In this document: positions 32,212-41,600 of the stretch, one piece after another
Numbering within the stretch: position 1 is the stretch's first letter
Layout: each line of letters begins with the position of its first letter
Assembly: GCA_945889475.1 (NCBI GenBank)
Contig: CAMDBT010000011.1
Span: 1-44,634 of the forward strand
Reading direction: 5' to 3'
Length of the DNA: 44,634 bases
Source of the DNA: Bifidobacterium breve
Lineage (GTDB): Bacteria > Actinomycetota > Thermoleophilia > Solirubrobacterales > Solirubrobacteraceae
Translations under genes and position numbers: made by a program
The notes under the pieces: generated by a model
Seen by the model: only the letters and a program-made list of their open reading frames with translations
What the model was told of the DNA's origin: nothing
Database searches by the model: none

Positions 32212-32837
32212 GTCAGCTTGCGCAGCGCCGCTCGATACTTGCGCATCGCACTGGTCGGGAAGTCGTCGTGTGTCTGGCCACGCAGGCGCCTGACCTTCTC
32301 CAAGTGGTAGGGCGACTTCAGACTCTCGTTGTGCCCGATCACATTGCTTACTTTGATCCCCTCGCGGCAGCGCAGCCAGTTCGTCAGGCGCAGTGAAGCT
32401 GCCCTCACCTTCGGGCGGTCGAGCACATCGGATGGGTTGAAGCCGACGTGCTCGATCCCGATTGCCGTCCAATTCAGGCCGACGGTGTGACGACACATCA
32501 AACGCAGCGGCACCAGCTGGTGAATCTTGCCGTTCTGGTCAATCACGAAGTGTGTACAGACCCCTGGCAGCTCATGGAGCTCGTTGTCGGCGACGTTCTG
32601 GGCGAACATCGTCCAGATCGGGCCGTAGGTCGACGATTCGGTCAGGTGCTCGACGATCACCTTCGGGTCGTGAAGGCCGTAGCGACTGGAGCCATAGTGG
32701 CGCGTTGAATAAGCGGCCATCTGACGCTTGCGCTTTGCCGAGTATGGGATTGAGTCCCAAGCTATCGGCGGCCGCTGCGACTCCGCGGCGTGACCGCCAG
32801 CGGCCAGAGCAAGTGCTGCTAGAGCGACTCCTAACAC
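32205..32837 (-). CDS. Secreted N-acetylmuramoyl-L-alanine amidase-like protein (Amidase_2/PGRP fold)
   Basis: The amidase domain has IVEHLTESSTYG (first zinc His), THFVIDQNGKIHQLV and CRHTVGLNWTAIGIEHVG (second zinc His and surrounding strand), then IGHNESLKSPYH. GTG 32837 is the only standard start and gives 210 residues with a signal peptide that lacks a basic N-terminus. Reading on in frame to the TAG at 32886 gives an arginine/lysine-rich lead (IKRRASSSYLRIVWR) without ATG, GTG or TTG. CTG 32855 or ATC 32882 could be the real start. It likely trims peptidoglycan stem peptides outside the membrane. Confidence 0.8.
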   Translation of the reverse strand: MLGVALAALALAAGGHAAESQRPPIAWDSIPYSAKRKRQMAAYSTRHYGSSRYGLHDPKVIVEHLTESSTYGPIWTMFAQNVADNELHELPGVCTHFVIDQNGKIHQLVPLRLMCRHTVGLNWTAIGIEHVGFNPSDVLDRPKVRAASLRLTNWLRCREGIKVSNVIGHNESLKSPYHLEKVRRLRGQTHDDFPTSAMRKYRAALRKLTC

Positions 32838-32896
32838 TCGCCATACGATACGCAGGTAGCTGCTGGACGCTCGCCGTTTGATCCGCTAAAGTAATA

Positions 32897-32915
32897 ATTT
32901 GACACACTGTCAATT
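32897..32915. promoter_or_regulatory. Palindromic operator candidate between amidase and P450 genes
   Basis: TTGACA (32899-32904), CAC, TGTCAA (32908-32913) form a perfect 6-bp inverted repeat. It extends to 8-bp arms with one mismatch. It lies 24-38 bases before the P450 start and upstream of the divergent amidase. The shape resembles TetR- or GntR-type operators. Each arm is also a TTGACA -35-like hexamer. Confidence 0.5.
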
Positions 32916-32936
32916 CCGCTCAGGAGCTTGAACTAG

Positions 32937-34205
32937 ATGACGACGACCGCCGGCACGGACCTAGACCAGATCGACCTCAGCGACCTTTCGCTCTGGCAGG
33001 ACGGCCCGCCACACGAAGTTTTTGAGCGGCTACGCAACGAGCAGCCGGTTCACTGGAGCCCGCTCGAAGGCTTCGCCCATGAGAAAGGCTTTTGGTCGGT
33101 AACGCGGTTTGAAGAGATCGCCGCCGTCGGCCGCGACTTCGAGACCTTCTCATCGGAGATGGGCGGCATCCTCGCCGTCAACCAGTTCCTGCCCGACGAC
33201 CAAATCCCCGACGACGCCCCCGACGAGCCGCTCTATTTCATGCGGATGATGATGATTGCGCAGGATCCGCCGCGCCATGACCGGCTCAAGGCACTGGTGC
33301 AGAAAGCGTTCACGCCGAAGCGCTCGCTTGACCACGCAGATCGAATCCGTGAGATCGTAAACCTCGTCTACGACAACGCACTTGAGCGCCACCCCGACGG
33401 CAAGATCGACCTCGTTCAGGACGTCGGTGTTTACGTGCCAGCGATGGTGATCGGCGACATGCTCGGTGCGCCCCGCTCAGATGCCGACAAGCTCGTCGAC
33501 TGGACCAACCGCACAACCGCCTTTGAAGACCCGCGCGTGGTCGGTGACATGGCTGACACTTGGGTGGCGCTGAAAGAGGTCTTCGAGTACGTCTGGAACC
33601 TCGTCGAAGCACGCGGCGAAGAGCGCCAAGACGACCTCACCAGCGCGCTGCTCGACGCTGAAGTCGACGGTGAGAAGCTGACAGTGGAAGAGATCTGCAT
33701 GTTCTGGTTCCTGCTGATGGTGGCCGGCAACGACTCAACGCGCGCAACGTTCTGCTCGGGGCTCTTGAGCCTGCTGTTGGATCCAGAGCAGATGGAGCTG
33801 GTCGAGAGCGGAGCGGTGCCAACCGAGCAGGTGGTCGAGGAGTTCGTCCGCGTCCACCCCGCCTTCGCCTACATGCGCCGCACTGCCACAAAGGACACCG
33901 AGATCGCCGGCCAGCCGATCGCCGAAGGCGACAAGGTGTTGATGTGGTACGTCTCCGGCAACCGCGACGCCAGCGTCTTCGACGACCCCCACCACTTCGA
34001 CGTTAGCCGCACGCTCAACGAGCACCAGGGATTTGGCGGCGGCGGCCGCCATTTCTGCCTCGGCGCCGGGCTGGCACGGCTAGAGATGAAGATCTGGCTT
34101 GAGGAGACGCTGCGCCGCTTCCCCGACATGAGGCTCGACGGCGAGCCAACGCGGCTCAGCTCGACCTTCCTCAACCAGTACCGCACGATCCCTGTAGCGG
34201 TCTAA
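32937..34205 (+). CDS. Cytochrome P450
   Basis: This protein has 422 residues from an ATG preceded by AGGAG. The I-helix motif is AGNDSTR, the K-helix ExxR lies in EEFVRVHPAFAYMRR, and the heme loop is FGGGGRHFCLGAGLARLE with the thiolate ligand at Cys374. There is no membrane anchor, so it is a soluble class I bacterial P450. The wording FGGGGRHFCLG resembles CYP125/CYP142-like enzymes of sterol or fatty chains, but the substrate is not determined. No ferredoxin gene is adjacent. A palindrome just upstream may be its operator. Confidence 0.95.
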   Translation: MTTTAGTDLDQIDLSDLSLWQDGPPHEVFERLRNEQPVHWSPLEGFAHEKGFWSVTRFEEIAAVGRDFETFSSEMGGILAVNQFLPDDQIPDDAPDEPLYFMRMMMIAQDPPRHDRLKALVQKAFTPKRSLDHADRIREIVNLVYDNALERHPDGKIDLVQDVGVYVPAMVIGDMLGAPRSDADKLVDWTNRTTAFEDPRVVGDMADTWVALKEVFEYVWNLVEARGEERQDDLTSALLDAEVDGEKLTVEEICMFWFLLMVAGNDSTRATFCSGLLSLLLDPEQMELVESGAVPTEQVVEEFVRVHPAFAYMRRTATKDTEIAGQPIAEGDKVLMWYVSGNRDASVFDDPHHFDVSRTLNEHQGFGGGGRHFCLGAGLARLEMKIWLEETLRRFPDMRLDGEPTRLSSTFLNQYRTIPVAV

Positions 34206-34247
34206 GTAGCTGCTGCTCGAAAGGCGCACGGCGGTAGGCTCGCAGCG

Positions 34248-35330
34248 ATGCGGGTTCTATGCGCCAGCGACTCCCCCACATGGAGGCTGCTGCTCGAGCG
34301 ATCGGTGGCGGCGCTTGGCCACGAACCGCTAACGGCGGAGGATGGCCTCGAAGCTTGGGAGCTGCTCCAGGCCGACGAGACAATCAACGTCTGCATCAGC
34401 GACCGTGTGATGCCAAGAATGGGCGGCGATGAGCTCTGCCGAAAGATTCGCAGCGACATAGACGGCCGCTACATCTACGTCGTCCTCTTGACCGCGCTCG
34501 ACAGTTCCGAGGAGGTGATCGATGGAATGCAAGGAGGCGCCGACGACTATCTGACCAAACCGCTCGATCAGGTCGCACTCTCAACTCGTCTGATCGCGGC
34601 CGAGCGCGTCACCGAGCTGCACCGCACGATCGCCGAGCAACAGGCCGAAATTGGGAGGCTTTACGGGAAGCTGAAGGACGCATTCCGCCGCTTCGTGCCG
34701 GAATCGGTCGCCGAGCAGATCATCAGCAGCAGTGACGAAGCGGTGAGGCTCGGCGGTGTTGACCGAACTGCCACCGTGATGTTCACCGACCTGCGCGGGT
34801 TCACGGAGTTCTCCGAACACCAGACGCCCGAGCAAGTGATCGACGTCGTCAATGAGTACCTCGGCGAGATGTCGGAGGCGATCCTCGACGAGGAGGGCAC
34901 GATCGTCTCCTACATGGGCGACGGCATCATGGCCGTCTTCGGCGCACCACTCGAGCAGGAGGATCATGCCGACCGAGCGCTGAGGGCGGCGAGAGCGATG
35001 CTCGACGTACACCTGCCGCGCTTCAGCGCTTGGATGCAGGAGCAGGGCCTCGGCGAGGGCTTCCGGATCGGGATCGGGCTCAACAGCGGCGGCGTGATCT
35101 CCGGCAACGTCGGCTCCGAAAAGCGCCTTGAGTACACGGCGCTTGGCGACACTACGAACACCGCCGCCCGGCTTGAAGCGATGACCAAAGGAACGCCGCA
35201 CCAGCTCTACTGCTCGCAGACAACTCAGGAGATGCTCACCAACCCACCAAGCGACCTCGTCTTCGTGGAGGAGGTCAGTATCCGCGGGCGCGACAAGCCG
35301 CTTGGGGTCTGGTCGTTCGATCGACCGTGA
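34248..35330 (+). CDS. Response-regulator receiver domain fused to class III adenylate cyclase
   Basis: This 360-residue protein has a receiver domain (1-118) with phospho-acceptor Asp52 in ISDRVMPRMGG, Thr82 and Lys104 in LTKP. The N-terminal acidic pair is reduced to one Asp8. A short coiled coil (about 119-150) leads to the cyclase domain (about 170-355), with metal-binding Asp181 (FTDLRGFT) and Asp225 (YMGDGIMAVFG). It also has GSEKRLEYTALGDTTNTAARL, carrying the adenine-selecting Lys and Thr and the transition-state Asn/Arg of class IIIb. I infer cAMP production controlled by phosphorylation. It sits 33 bases before a chemoreceptor gene, making the CheA-like kinase two genes on its likely partner. 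Confidence 0.93.
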   Translation: MRVLCASDSPTWRLLLERSVAALGHEPLTAEDGLEAWELLQADETINVCISDRVMPRMGGDELCRKIRSDIDGRYIYVVLLTALDSSEEVIDGMQGGADDYLTKPLDQVALSTRLIAAERVTELHRTIAEQQAEIGRLYGKLKDAFRRFVPESVAEQIISSSDEAVRLGGVDRTATVMFTDLRGFTEFSEHQTPEQVIDVVNEYLGEMSEAILDEEGTIVSYMGDGIMAVFGAPLEQEDHADRALRAARAMLDVHLPRFSAWMQEQGLGEGFRIGIGLNSGGVISGNVGSEKRLEYTALGDTTNTAARLEAMTKGTPHQLYCSQTTQEMLTNPPSDLVFVEEVSIRGRDKPLGVWSFDRP

Positions 35331-35363
35331 TCGGCGGGCCGGTTCGCTGATAGTTTGCCGGTG

Positions 35364-37325
35364 ATGGCCGACAAGGAGAGAGAGGCCGCGCCGCCCGACC
35401 CAGGTCCGGATCAAGGACTGCGCGTGACTCGGTGGCTCACCGCACGCAGGCGCCTGCCGTGGCTGCTGGTTGGCATCGCGGTGCTACCGACCCTCGCGGT
35501 TGCGCTCTTCGCCTGGTCTCAAGGGACGAGAATCGTTACCCGCGACGATGGACAGGCGGTGCGCGACGCAGCGATCAGCGCGATGGTTGCGATTGACGCC
35601 GAGATCGAGCGGACCGAGCAGGTGACCATTTCGCTCGCTAGCGGCGCGGCGATCAAAGCGATGACCGGCGCCGCCGCCGATGATCGTCTGACCAGCGAGG
35701 TCAACGCCTTCGCCCCCGTTTACCGCCAAGCGATTCTGGTCGGACTGAATGGCCGCGTAGTTGGCATTGCGCGCCGACCGCCTGGATCCGCGGGCCGGAT
35801 CGCCACACGAAACTTCCGTGGCAAGCAGACCGGCAAGCCGAGCTGGTTCAAGATCGCACTGCGCAATGCAAGCAACGGAGCGCAGAAGATCGTTACCCAG
35901 ACAATCGAGCCGCGCCCGCTGATCGGCCGACTCGAAGGAACCGGCAGCGCGCCACTGACCCCGATCAGCGCCATCGCCGTGATGCGTCGCGGGAAGGCCG
36001 TTGGGGTTGTTGCCGTATTCCTGAACTGGGAGGCGTCAGCGACGATCGGAAGACGCATCCTCAGCGGACAAGCCCAGCGTAAGGAGAGCGAGCAACAGCT
36101 CACCTACGTCGTTGATAAGGACGGGCAACTACTGCTCGGGCCGCGAGGCGAAGTTGATCTCCGTGCCGACCTAATCCGTGACCCGGTGGTCAAGGAGATG
36201 ATCGACTCGGAGGTCGCCGGCTACGACACAGACCTCCAGCACAGCACAGCCCTCCCCGGCGACATCGTTGCCGGTTACGCGCCGATGGATCAGCGCATCG
36301 GCACGCCACCACTCGAGTGGACGTCGATCGTCACGGAGCCGACAAGCGCCGCGCTAACAGACTCCACCTACCTACGCGAAGTCCTGATCGTGGCGACGCT
36401 CGTCGTTGCGCTCCTAGCAAGCTTGCTTGCTCTGGTGGTGAGCCGCGCGCTGACGCGGCGGGCGGAGCGACTGCGCGCAAGCTCGATTGAAGTCGAGGAC
36501 GGCGCCAAAGCGATGCAGACCAGCGCCGAGGCCAGCCGAGAGCGCGCACGGCTCACCGAGGAGCGGGCCGAACAGCAACTTGCCTCGATGGAACAGATGA
36601 CCGAGTTGGTCGCCGAGATGGGGATCCGTGGAGATCACATCGCTGAAGCGGCCGCGATGGTAGCCGAGCAGGCAGGGCGCGCCTCGACCGCGAGCGAAGA
36701 GGGTTTGCGCGCTGCGGCCGAGGTTGGCCGCACGATGAGCGAAATAGACGAGCGCGTCAGCGGCATCTCAACCGAGATCGCGAACCTTGCCACCCAGACC
36801 GCCCAGATTGGCGAGATTGTCCAGACCGTCTCCAGCATTGCCGACCAGTCAAACTTGCTGGCCTTCAACGCGACGATCGAAGCGGCCAAGGCAGGCGAAC
36901 AGGGCGCAGGATTTGCAGTCGTCGCCGAGGAGGTGCGGATGCTAGCTGAGCGCTCGAAGCGTGCGGCCGCCCAAATTCGATCGATTCTCGGCGAGATTGA
37001 CAAGGCTGCTCGTGACACAGAGCGCTCCTCGGAGCAGGGAATTGCCTCGGTGCGAACCGGCCGCGAGCGTGCCGAGCGAGCCGCTGCAACGATCGATCAA
37101 CTGGCGACCGCAAACGAGGAAGCTGAGGCGGCGACACGCGGGATTGCCGAAGCAGCGCCTGCACAGGTGGAGGCGCTCGGCAAGATTGCTGAGAGCACCC
37201 GCACTGCTGCGCAGCGCGCTGAGGAACTGCGGAGTGAGTCGCACGAATCCTCAAAGTCGGCAGCCGAGCTCGACCACCTTGCGGAGCGCCTGCGCGAGCT
37301 AGCCACCACGCTTACCAACGAGTGA
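35364..37325 (+). CDS. Methyl-accepting chemotaxis-type transducer
   Basis: This protein has about 653 residues from ATG 35364 (TTG 35355 is alternative). A polar N-terminus leads to a first span (about 32-52), a Cache-like extracellular sensor of about 270 residues and a second span (about 336-356). No convincing HAMP follows. The cytoplasmic part is a long coiled coil. Its tip [20 protein letters not shown], followed by [20 protein letters not shown], is the highly conserved MCP hairpin that binds CheW/CheA. The C-terminal helix returns through alternating Ala/Glu heptads. It is 4 bases from the cheW-like gene. The ligand is unknown. Confidence 0.93.
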   Translation: MADKEREAAPPDPGPDQGLRVTRWLTARRRLPWLLVGIAVLPTLAVALFAWSQGTRIVTRDDGQAVRDAAISAMVAIDAEIERTEQVTISLASGAAIKAMTGAAADDRLTSEVNAFAPVYRQAILVGLNGRVVGIARRPPGSAGRIATRNFRGKQTGKPSWFKIALRNASNGAQKIVTQTIEPRPLIGRLEGTGSAPLTPISAIAVMRRGKAVGVVAVFLNWEASATIGRRILSGQAQRKESEQQLTYVVDKDGQLLLGPRGEVDLRADLIRDPVVKEMIDSEVAGYDTDLQHSTALPGDIVAGYAPMDQRIGTPPLEWTSIVTEPTSAALTDSTYLREVLIVATLVVALLASLLALVVSRALTRRAERLRASSIEVEDGAKAMQTSAEASRERARLTEERAEQQLASMEQMTELVAEMGIRGDHIAEAAAMVAEQAGRASTASEEGLRAAAEVGRTMSEIDERVSGISTEIANLATQTAQIGEIVQTVSSIADQSNLLAFNATIEAAKAGEQGAGFAVVAEEVRMLAERSKRAAAQIRSILGEIDKAARDTERSSEQGIASVRTGRERAERAAATIDQLATANEEAEAATRGIAEAAPAQVEALGKIAESTRTAAQRAEELRSESHESSKSAAELDHLAERLRELATTLTNE

Positions 37326-37329
37326 GCAG

Positions 37330-37749
37330 ATGACCGGCGATGCGGCGAAAGTGCTGGAGCTTCTTCCGGGCGGCCATGCGCTACGCCAGGAGGATCTAAT
37401 CCAGATCATTGCCGACGCCCAGATAGCGCCACTGCCTTCGGCAGGCGAAGGGTGGATTGGGGTGGCGAATCTACGCGGGAACCTGATCGGAGTTATCGAC
37501 CTTGGCGTACTGCTCGGCGGTGCGGCGACGAGCAACGGACTGCTGGTCGCTGTCAGCGGCAACGGACTTCAGTACGGACTGCTCTGCGAGGGGATCAAGG
37601 GAGCAAGCAGCCTGCCTGCGGCCGATGGCGCCACCATTCGCCGCGGCCCTGAGGATTCCGATTGGCTGCAGGCGGCTCCGCCAGGGCAGCCGCGACTAAT
37701 TGACACGACGCTGCTGCTAGCAGACCCAAGACTCCAAGGACGATTGTGA
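37330..37749 (+). CDS. CheW-like coupling protein
   Basis: This 139-residue protein has the CheW-type beta-barrel pattern: EGWIGVANLRGNLIGVIDLGVLL around residues 40-62, where CheW has the GvinlRG.ilpviDL motif, and a late LIDTTLLLADPRL. It would link the transducer to the kinase. It starts 4 bases after the transducer stop and overlaps the kinase start by 4 bases (GTGA). Residues 1-25 carry part of the first strands; the barrel is shorter than in E. coli CheW (about 167). Confidence 0.85.
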   Translation: MTGDAAKVLELLPGGHALRQEDLIQIIADAQIAPLPSAGEGWIGVANLRGNLIGVIDLGVLLGGAATSNGLLVAVSGNGLQYGLLCEGIKGASSLPAADGATIRRGPEDSDWLQAAPPGQPRLIDTTLLLADPRLQGRL

Positions 37750-39839
37750 GCGAGGCGTTCCGCCCCGACGCCGAGCTGCAGCGGCAGCTGCTGACGACAT
37801 TTGCCGGCGAAGCCCGCGATGAACTTGGCGTACTTTCGAAAGGGCTAGAGGCGCTTGAAGCAGACACCGACGCCGCAATCGGCGCCGGACGGATAGACGA
37901 GATGATGCGCGCCGCCCACAGCCTCAAGGGCGGCGCCCGAGCGATCGAGCTGGAACCGGTAGATCGGATCGCGCACGCGCTGGAGACGTTGCTTGACGGG
38001 GCAACCGAGCGGCGCGAGTTCGGCGCCGAGACCGTGGACCTCGGATACCGTGCGCTCGACGCAATCGAGGCGCTCGTCGACGCAGCCTGCGGCGGGTCGG
38101 CAGCCAGCGTGAACGTCGCCGCGCTCTGCGACGAACTCAGCGCCGCGAAAAGCCCGCCAGCGAGCGGCGAGCCGACCGCAGAAGATCAGGCCGCTTCGAT
38201 TCCCGACGCGCCAACCAGCGCGGAGAACCAGCCCAAGCCAGCACAAACGGAGCCGTCGATCGCAGCAGACTCCACGGTCCGCGTCTCGGTCGCGAAACTG
38301 ACACGCCTCGTCGGCTCCATGCGCGAGCTAGAGCGAGCTCGCGTCGGCCTCGAGCACGCCACTGGGGAAATGACCGCCGCGGCGGAGGCGGCTGACCTCG
38401 CAGCGCGCCAGTACGATTCGCGAGCCGGCGCGATACGCGACGCTACCGAGCAGCCGCTCGCCCGCCTGCGGCGTGCAACGCGCGAGCTTTCCGACGACAT
38501 CTCGCAGGCTCGCACGGCTCCGCTGTCGCTGGCCTTCGACCCGTTGCCACGGGCCGTGCGCGATCTTGCCCGCGAGCTTGGCCGCGATGTCCAGCTGACG
38601 CTGTCAGGCGGCAACATTGACGTTGACCGCGCCGTCCTCGAGGTGATCAGGCCGGCACTCGTGCACCTGATTCGCAACGCCGTTGACCACGGGATCGAAC
38701 CACCGGCGATGCGGGCGGCGGCCGGTAAGCCAGAAGAAGGCACAATTGCGGTATCTGGGGAGGCGCGAGGTTCACAACTGGTGATCGAAGTCACCGACGA
38801 CGGCGCCGGGATTGACGGAGAGGCCGTCAAGGCGAAGGCGAAAGAGTTAGGGCTGATAGACGAGCAAACCGCGGCCAGCATTCAGTACTCCGAACTGATT
38901 CGGTTCGTCCTCAGGCCGGGATTCAGTACCCGTGACGGCGTTTCTGAAGTCTCCGGCCGCGGGGTTGGACTGGACGCCGTCTTCGAAGGGCTGACAGCGT
39001 TCGAAGGTCGAGTCGAAGTTGCCAGCAGACTTGGAATCGGGACGACGGTGACGCTTCGTGCGCCGCTCGCTATCGCGGCGAGCGAGTGCATCGTCGCCGA
39101 GATTGACGGACACCCCGTCGGCCTGAGGTTGAGCGACGCGGTACGGATCATTTCGCTCGACGACGTCCCAGAAGAGATGGCAACGGTTGAGATTGCTGGG
39201 ACCGCGGTTGCGCTCGCGGGACCAGCGGTGGTAGACGAGCTCGTGCCTGCTGGGACTAGGCCGCGCCGCTTCGCCGTTGCTCTAGAAGCAGATTCGCGCC
39301 AGATCGCGCTTCCGGTCGATGAGGTCAAGGCGATTATGCGCCTTCATACGATGCCGCTGCCACCTCCGTTGCCGCCGACGGACCTAGTACGCAGCGCTGC
39401 GATCCTGCCGAGCGGTGAGGTACTCCTGCTCGCCGACGCGCGTGCGCTGGTCGCAACGCTTCCGCCAGCGGGGCGCATCCTGATCGCCGAGGATTCGGCA
39501 AGCCAGCGTGAGTGGGCGAGCCGCGTTCTCAGCGCTGCCGGATTCTCAGTATCAGTGACCGCCGACGGCCGGGCAGCGCTGCGAGAGCTTGAGCAAGACA
39601 GCTACGACGGACTGCTAACCGACTTTCAGATGCCAGATCTGGATGGAATCGAGCTGATCCGGCAGATTCGCGAGCAGAAGCTTCAACCGAGGCTTCGAAT
39701 CATCCTCTGGAGCGCCAGTGACGACGTGACGCTCAGGGAGCGAGCGTCTGAGGCAGGTGCCGACGCATTCATCGCCAAGGGTCCGGGCACCGAGACCGAC
39801 ATTCTTGAGGTCTTTCAACGACTGCTCAGCGCTGAGTGA
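37746..39839 (+). CDS. CheA-like hybrid histidine kinase with C-terminal receiver
   Basis: This 697-residue protein has an HPt domain (1-110) with phospho-His58 in AAHSLKGGARA and an acidic/Pro linker. A dimerisation helix pair (about 175-270) follows. The ATPase domain has HLIRNAVDHGIEPP (N box), EVTDDGAGIDG (G1), FSTRDGVSEVSGRGVGLDAV (F/G2). A CheW-like domain (about 440-570) and a receiver domain (about 577-695) complete it; the receiver has LIAEDSASQ and phospho-acceptor Asp in LLTDFQMPD. There is no obvious P2 (CheY/CheB-docking) domain. It would phosphorylate its own receiver and possibly the receiver-cyclase. The start is GTG 37746. The 3' end overlaps the convergent patatin gene by 14 bases. 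Confidence 0.94.
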   Translation: MSEAFRPDAELQRQLLTTFAGEARDELGVLSKGLEALEADTDAAIGAGRIDEMMRAAHSLKGGARAIELEPVDRIAHALETLLDGATERREFGAETVDLGYRALDAIEALVDAACGGSAASVNVAALCDELSAAKSPPASGEPTAEDQAASIPDAPTSAENQPKPAQTEPSIAADSTVRVSVAKLTRLVGSMRELERARVGLEHATGEMTAAAEAADLAARQYDSRAGAIRDATEQPLARLRRATRELSDDISQARTAPLSLAFDPLPRAVRDLARELGRDVQLTLSGGNIDVDRAVLEVIRPALVHLIRNAVDHGIEPPAMRAAAGKPEEGTIAVSGEARGSQLVIEVTDDGAGIDGEAVKAKAKELGLIDEQTAASIQYSELIRFVLRPGFSTRDGVSEVSGRGVGLDAVFEGLTAFEGRVEVASRLGIGTTVTLRAPLAIAASECIVAEIDGHPVGLRLSDAVRIISLDDVPEEMATVEIAGTAVALAGPAVVDELVPAGTRPRRFAVALEADSRQIALPVDEVKAIMRLHTMPLPPPLPPTDLVRSAAILPSGEVLLLADARALVATLPPAGRILIAEDSASQREWASRVLSAAGFSVSVTADGRAALRELEQDSYDGLLTDFQMPDLDGIELIRQIREQKLQPRLRIILWSASDDVTLRERASEAGADAFIAKGPGTETDILEVFQRLLSAE

Positions 39840-41541
39840 GCGCGCGGATCTCCTCGATCCGCTGCTCCGCCGCCGCGCGCCCAATCGCGATCCCGTGGTC
39901 AATTTCGCCGAAGGCCATCATCTTCATACCCGACACCTCAGGCTCGAGCAGCAGGTCGGCGCGGGCGACGACGCTGCTACCTGCGGCTGCGGAGCCGAGC
40001 ATGACCGAGCGCATCAGCGTCTCGCCGATAGCTGGCAACGCCGGGGCGCCATCGTGACCCGGAGGCGGCTCAAAGCGCCCCCCCACCTCGACCGCAACCA
40101 CCGGCCCCTCAGCCATGTCGGCCATCACGTCGATCGGAAGGTTGCGGATTAGTCCGCCGTCCACAAGTAGCTTGCCGTTTGCTCGTCGGGGAGGGAGGAT
40201 CGCCGGAATGGAAACCGTTGACATCGCTGCATCAGCAATCGAGCCGCGACGCTGAACCACCATCTCTGCAGCGATTAGATCGGCAGCGACGATGAAGAGG
40301 TCGATCGGCAGCGTTTCGATCTGCTGATCTCCAAATACCCCGTGCATCGTTTCAAGCGCAGCCTCGGGCCGCGCCAGCGCGCTGCGCGGCGGCAGTTGGT
40401 AGCGGTGGCGAACGCGGGCGGCGAAGAAGCCCTTCACGGCCTGCCGACGCTGCTGGGCGTTGAGGCCGAAGGCGAACGTCGAAGCGACGATCCCCCCCAT
40501 GCTCGCACCGCCGATGCGATCAACGGCAATTCCATTCTCCTCGAGAGCCTCAAGAACGCCTAGATGCGCGAACCCGCGCGCACCGCCGCCGCCGAGCACG
40601 AGGCCCAGCGAGCGCCCGGTCACCCGGCGCGCAACTCGCTCTAGATCGTCGTTTCGGCGGGCGCCAGCGCGAACCCTGTGGCGAGCGCGGGGACGGAGCA
40701 GATCGAGCCAAGCGTCGGCGATCGCAGCTGGATGATTCTCACCGAGCAGAACTAGTTCGCAGCCGCGCAGCCTCGGCATCAGCCGCTCGGCCGGCGGCCG
40801 CTGTGGCGGCGCGAGGCAGATCAGTCTGTCAGCTTGGCGGACGCAGAACCGACGCCAGTCAGACGCTGTGTGCTCGGCAACGAGTATCACCCAATCGTGC
40901 TCCTGCTCAAGCTCGTCAAGCGCCCTGCCCCAAGCGACTGCATCACCCTGCTCAACGCTGTCGCGCCTCAGCACAGCCACGTCCTCGCCTGAATCGAAGG
41001 CGGCGAGGACAGCCTGCGCAATCGCGTCGCTGTTGATCCCTTCAGCCAGCGGGACGACGGCGATCGTCTTGGTCGCAGGTGCGTCCTCGGGAAAGCCACC
41101 GCTGACTTGCAGCTGGCGCCCAAGAGCTGCGGTTAGCGCGTGCGCGAACGCCGGCGCCGATTCAATCAGATCGCGAAAATCGTCAAACCCCAGTCGCAAC
41201 AGGCTGCTGTCACGGCTCGCCCTGACCGAAGCCGATCGCACGTCGCCGGTAACCAGCGCAAGCTCGCCGACTGTCGCGCCGGGTCCAAGAACTCGTAGGA
41301 CGCTGAGCTGATCATCGTCCTCCGGCGCGACCCCCGCCTGCTCGCCACGCACCACCTCAAGCCGCCCGGCGTCAACGATGTAGAGCGCATCGCCTGCATC
41401 CCCCTTACGCATCAGCCAGTCGCCAGCACCGATCGTCACCTCGCTCAACCTCGCCTTGACAAGGTCAAGTACCTCTTCCGGGAGCAGACGGAAGAGCTGG
41501 CTTTTCTCCAGCATCTGGTCGAGATGGTCTCGTTTGCTCAC
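39826..41541 (-). CDS. Patatin-like phospholipase/esterase with N-terminal cyclic-nucleotide-binding domain
   Basis: This 571-residue protein has an NTE-like layout. A cNMP-binding domain (about 12-140) has the phosphate-binding cassette GELALVTGDVRSASV (residues 92-106, Arg102). A middle region (about 155-290) resembles the Rossmann-like segment found in bacterial NTE relatives. The patatin domain (about 310-560) has oxyanion loop GGGGARG (317-323), nucleophile Ser347 in GGASMGG and the dyad Asp461 in VDGGLIRN. No membrane span is visible. It likely hydrolyses a lipid ester, with activity set by cAMP. It is divergent from the WS/DGAT gene, 59 bases apart, and convergent with the CheA gene. 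Confidence 0.93.
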   Translation of the reverse strand: MSKRDHLDQMLEKSQLFRLLPEEVLDLVKARLSEVTIGAGDWLMRKGDAGDALYIVDAGRLEVVRGEQAGVAPEDDDQLSVLRVLGPGATVGELALVTGDVRSASVRASRDSSLLRLGFDDFRDLIESAPAFAHALTAALGRQLQVSGGFPEDAPATKTIAVVPLAEGINSDAIAQAVLAAFDSGEDVAVLRRDSVEQGDAVAWGRALDELEQEHDWVILVAEHTASDWRRFCVRQADRLICLAPPQRPPAERLMPRLRGCELVLLGENHPAAIADAWLDLLRPRARHRVRAGARRNDDLERVARRVTGRSLGLVLGGGGARGFAHLGVLEALEENGIAVDRIGGASMGGIVASTFAFGLNAQQRRQAVKGFFAARVRHRYQLPPRSALARPEAALETMHGVFGDQQIETLPIDLFIVAADLIAAEMVVQRRGSIADAAMSTVSIPAILPPRRANGKLLVDGGLIRNLPIDVMADMAEGPVVAVEVGGRFEPPPGHDGAPALPAIGETLMRSVMLGSAAAGSSVVARADLLLEPEVSGMKMMAFGEIDHGIAIGRAAAEQRIEEIRALTQR

Positions 41542-41600
41542 AGCGACCGGAGTTTACGGTTACAGCACATCTCGCTGCCAAGTCGCGGTAGGTTGAGCCG
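41542..41600. promoter_or_regulatory. Shared upstream region of the two cNMP-binding lipid enzyme genes
   Basis: This 59-base gap separates two divergent starts, so promoters for both must lie here or inside the 5' ends. I see no clear TGTGA-N6-TCACA CRP site and no strong -35/-10 pair. The arrangement would allow joint control of the two genes. Confidence 0.4.

Noticed and set aside
32899-32927. TTGACA as -35 of a P450 promoter
   Set aside because: No acceptable -10 hexamer lies 16-18 bases downstream; the symmetric arrangement fits an operator better.
34581-35414. Minus-strand open frame of 277 codons under the receiver-cyclase
   Set aside because: The plus-strand cyclase has complete catalytic motifs; the antisense frame is a codon-position shadow.
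41542-41600. CRP/cAMP receptor site between the two cNMP-domain genes
   Set aside because: I looked for TGTGA-N6-TCACA and found no match, so transcriptional cAMP control is not supported by sequence.
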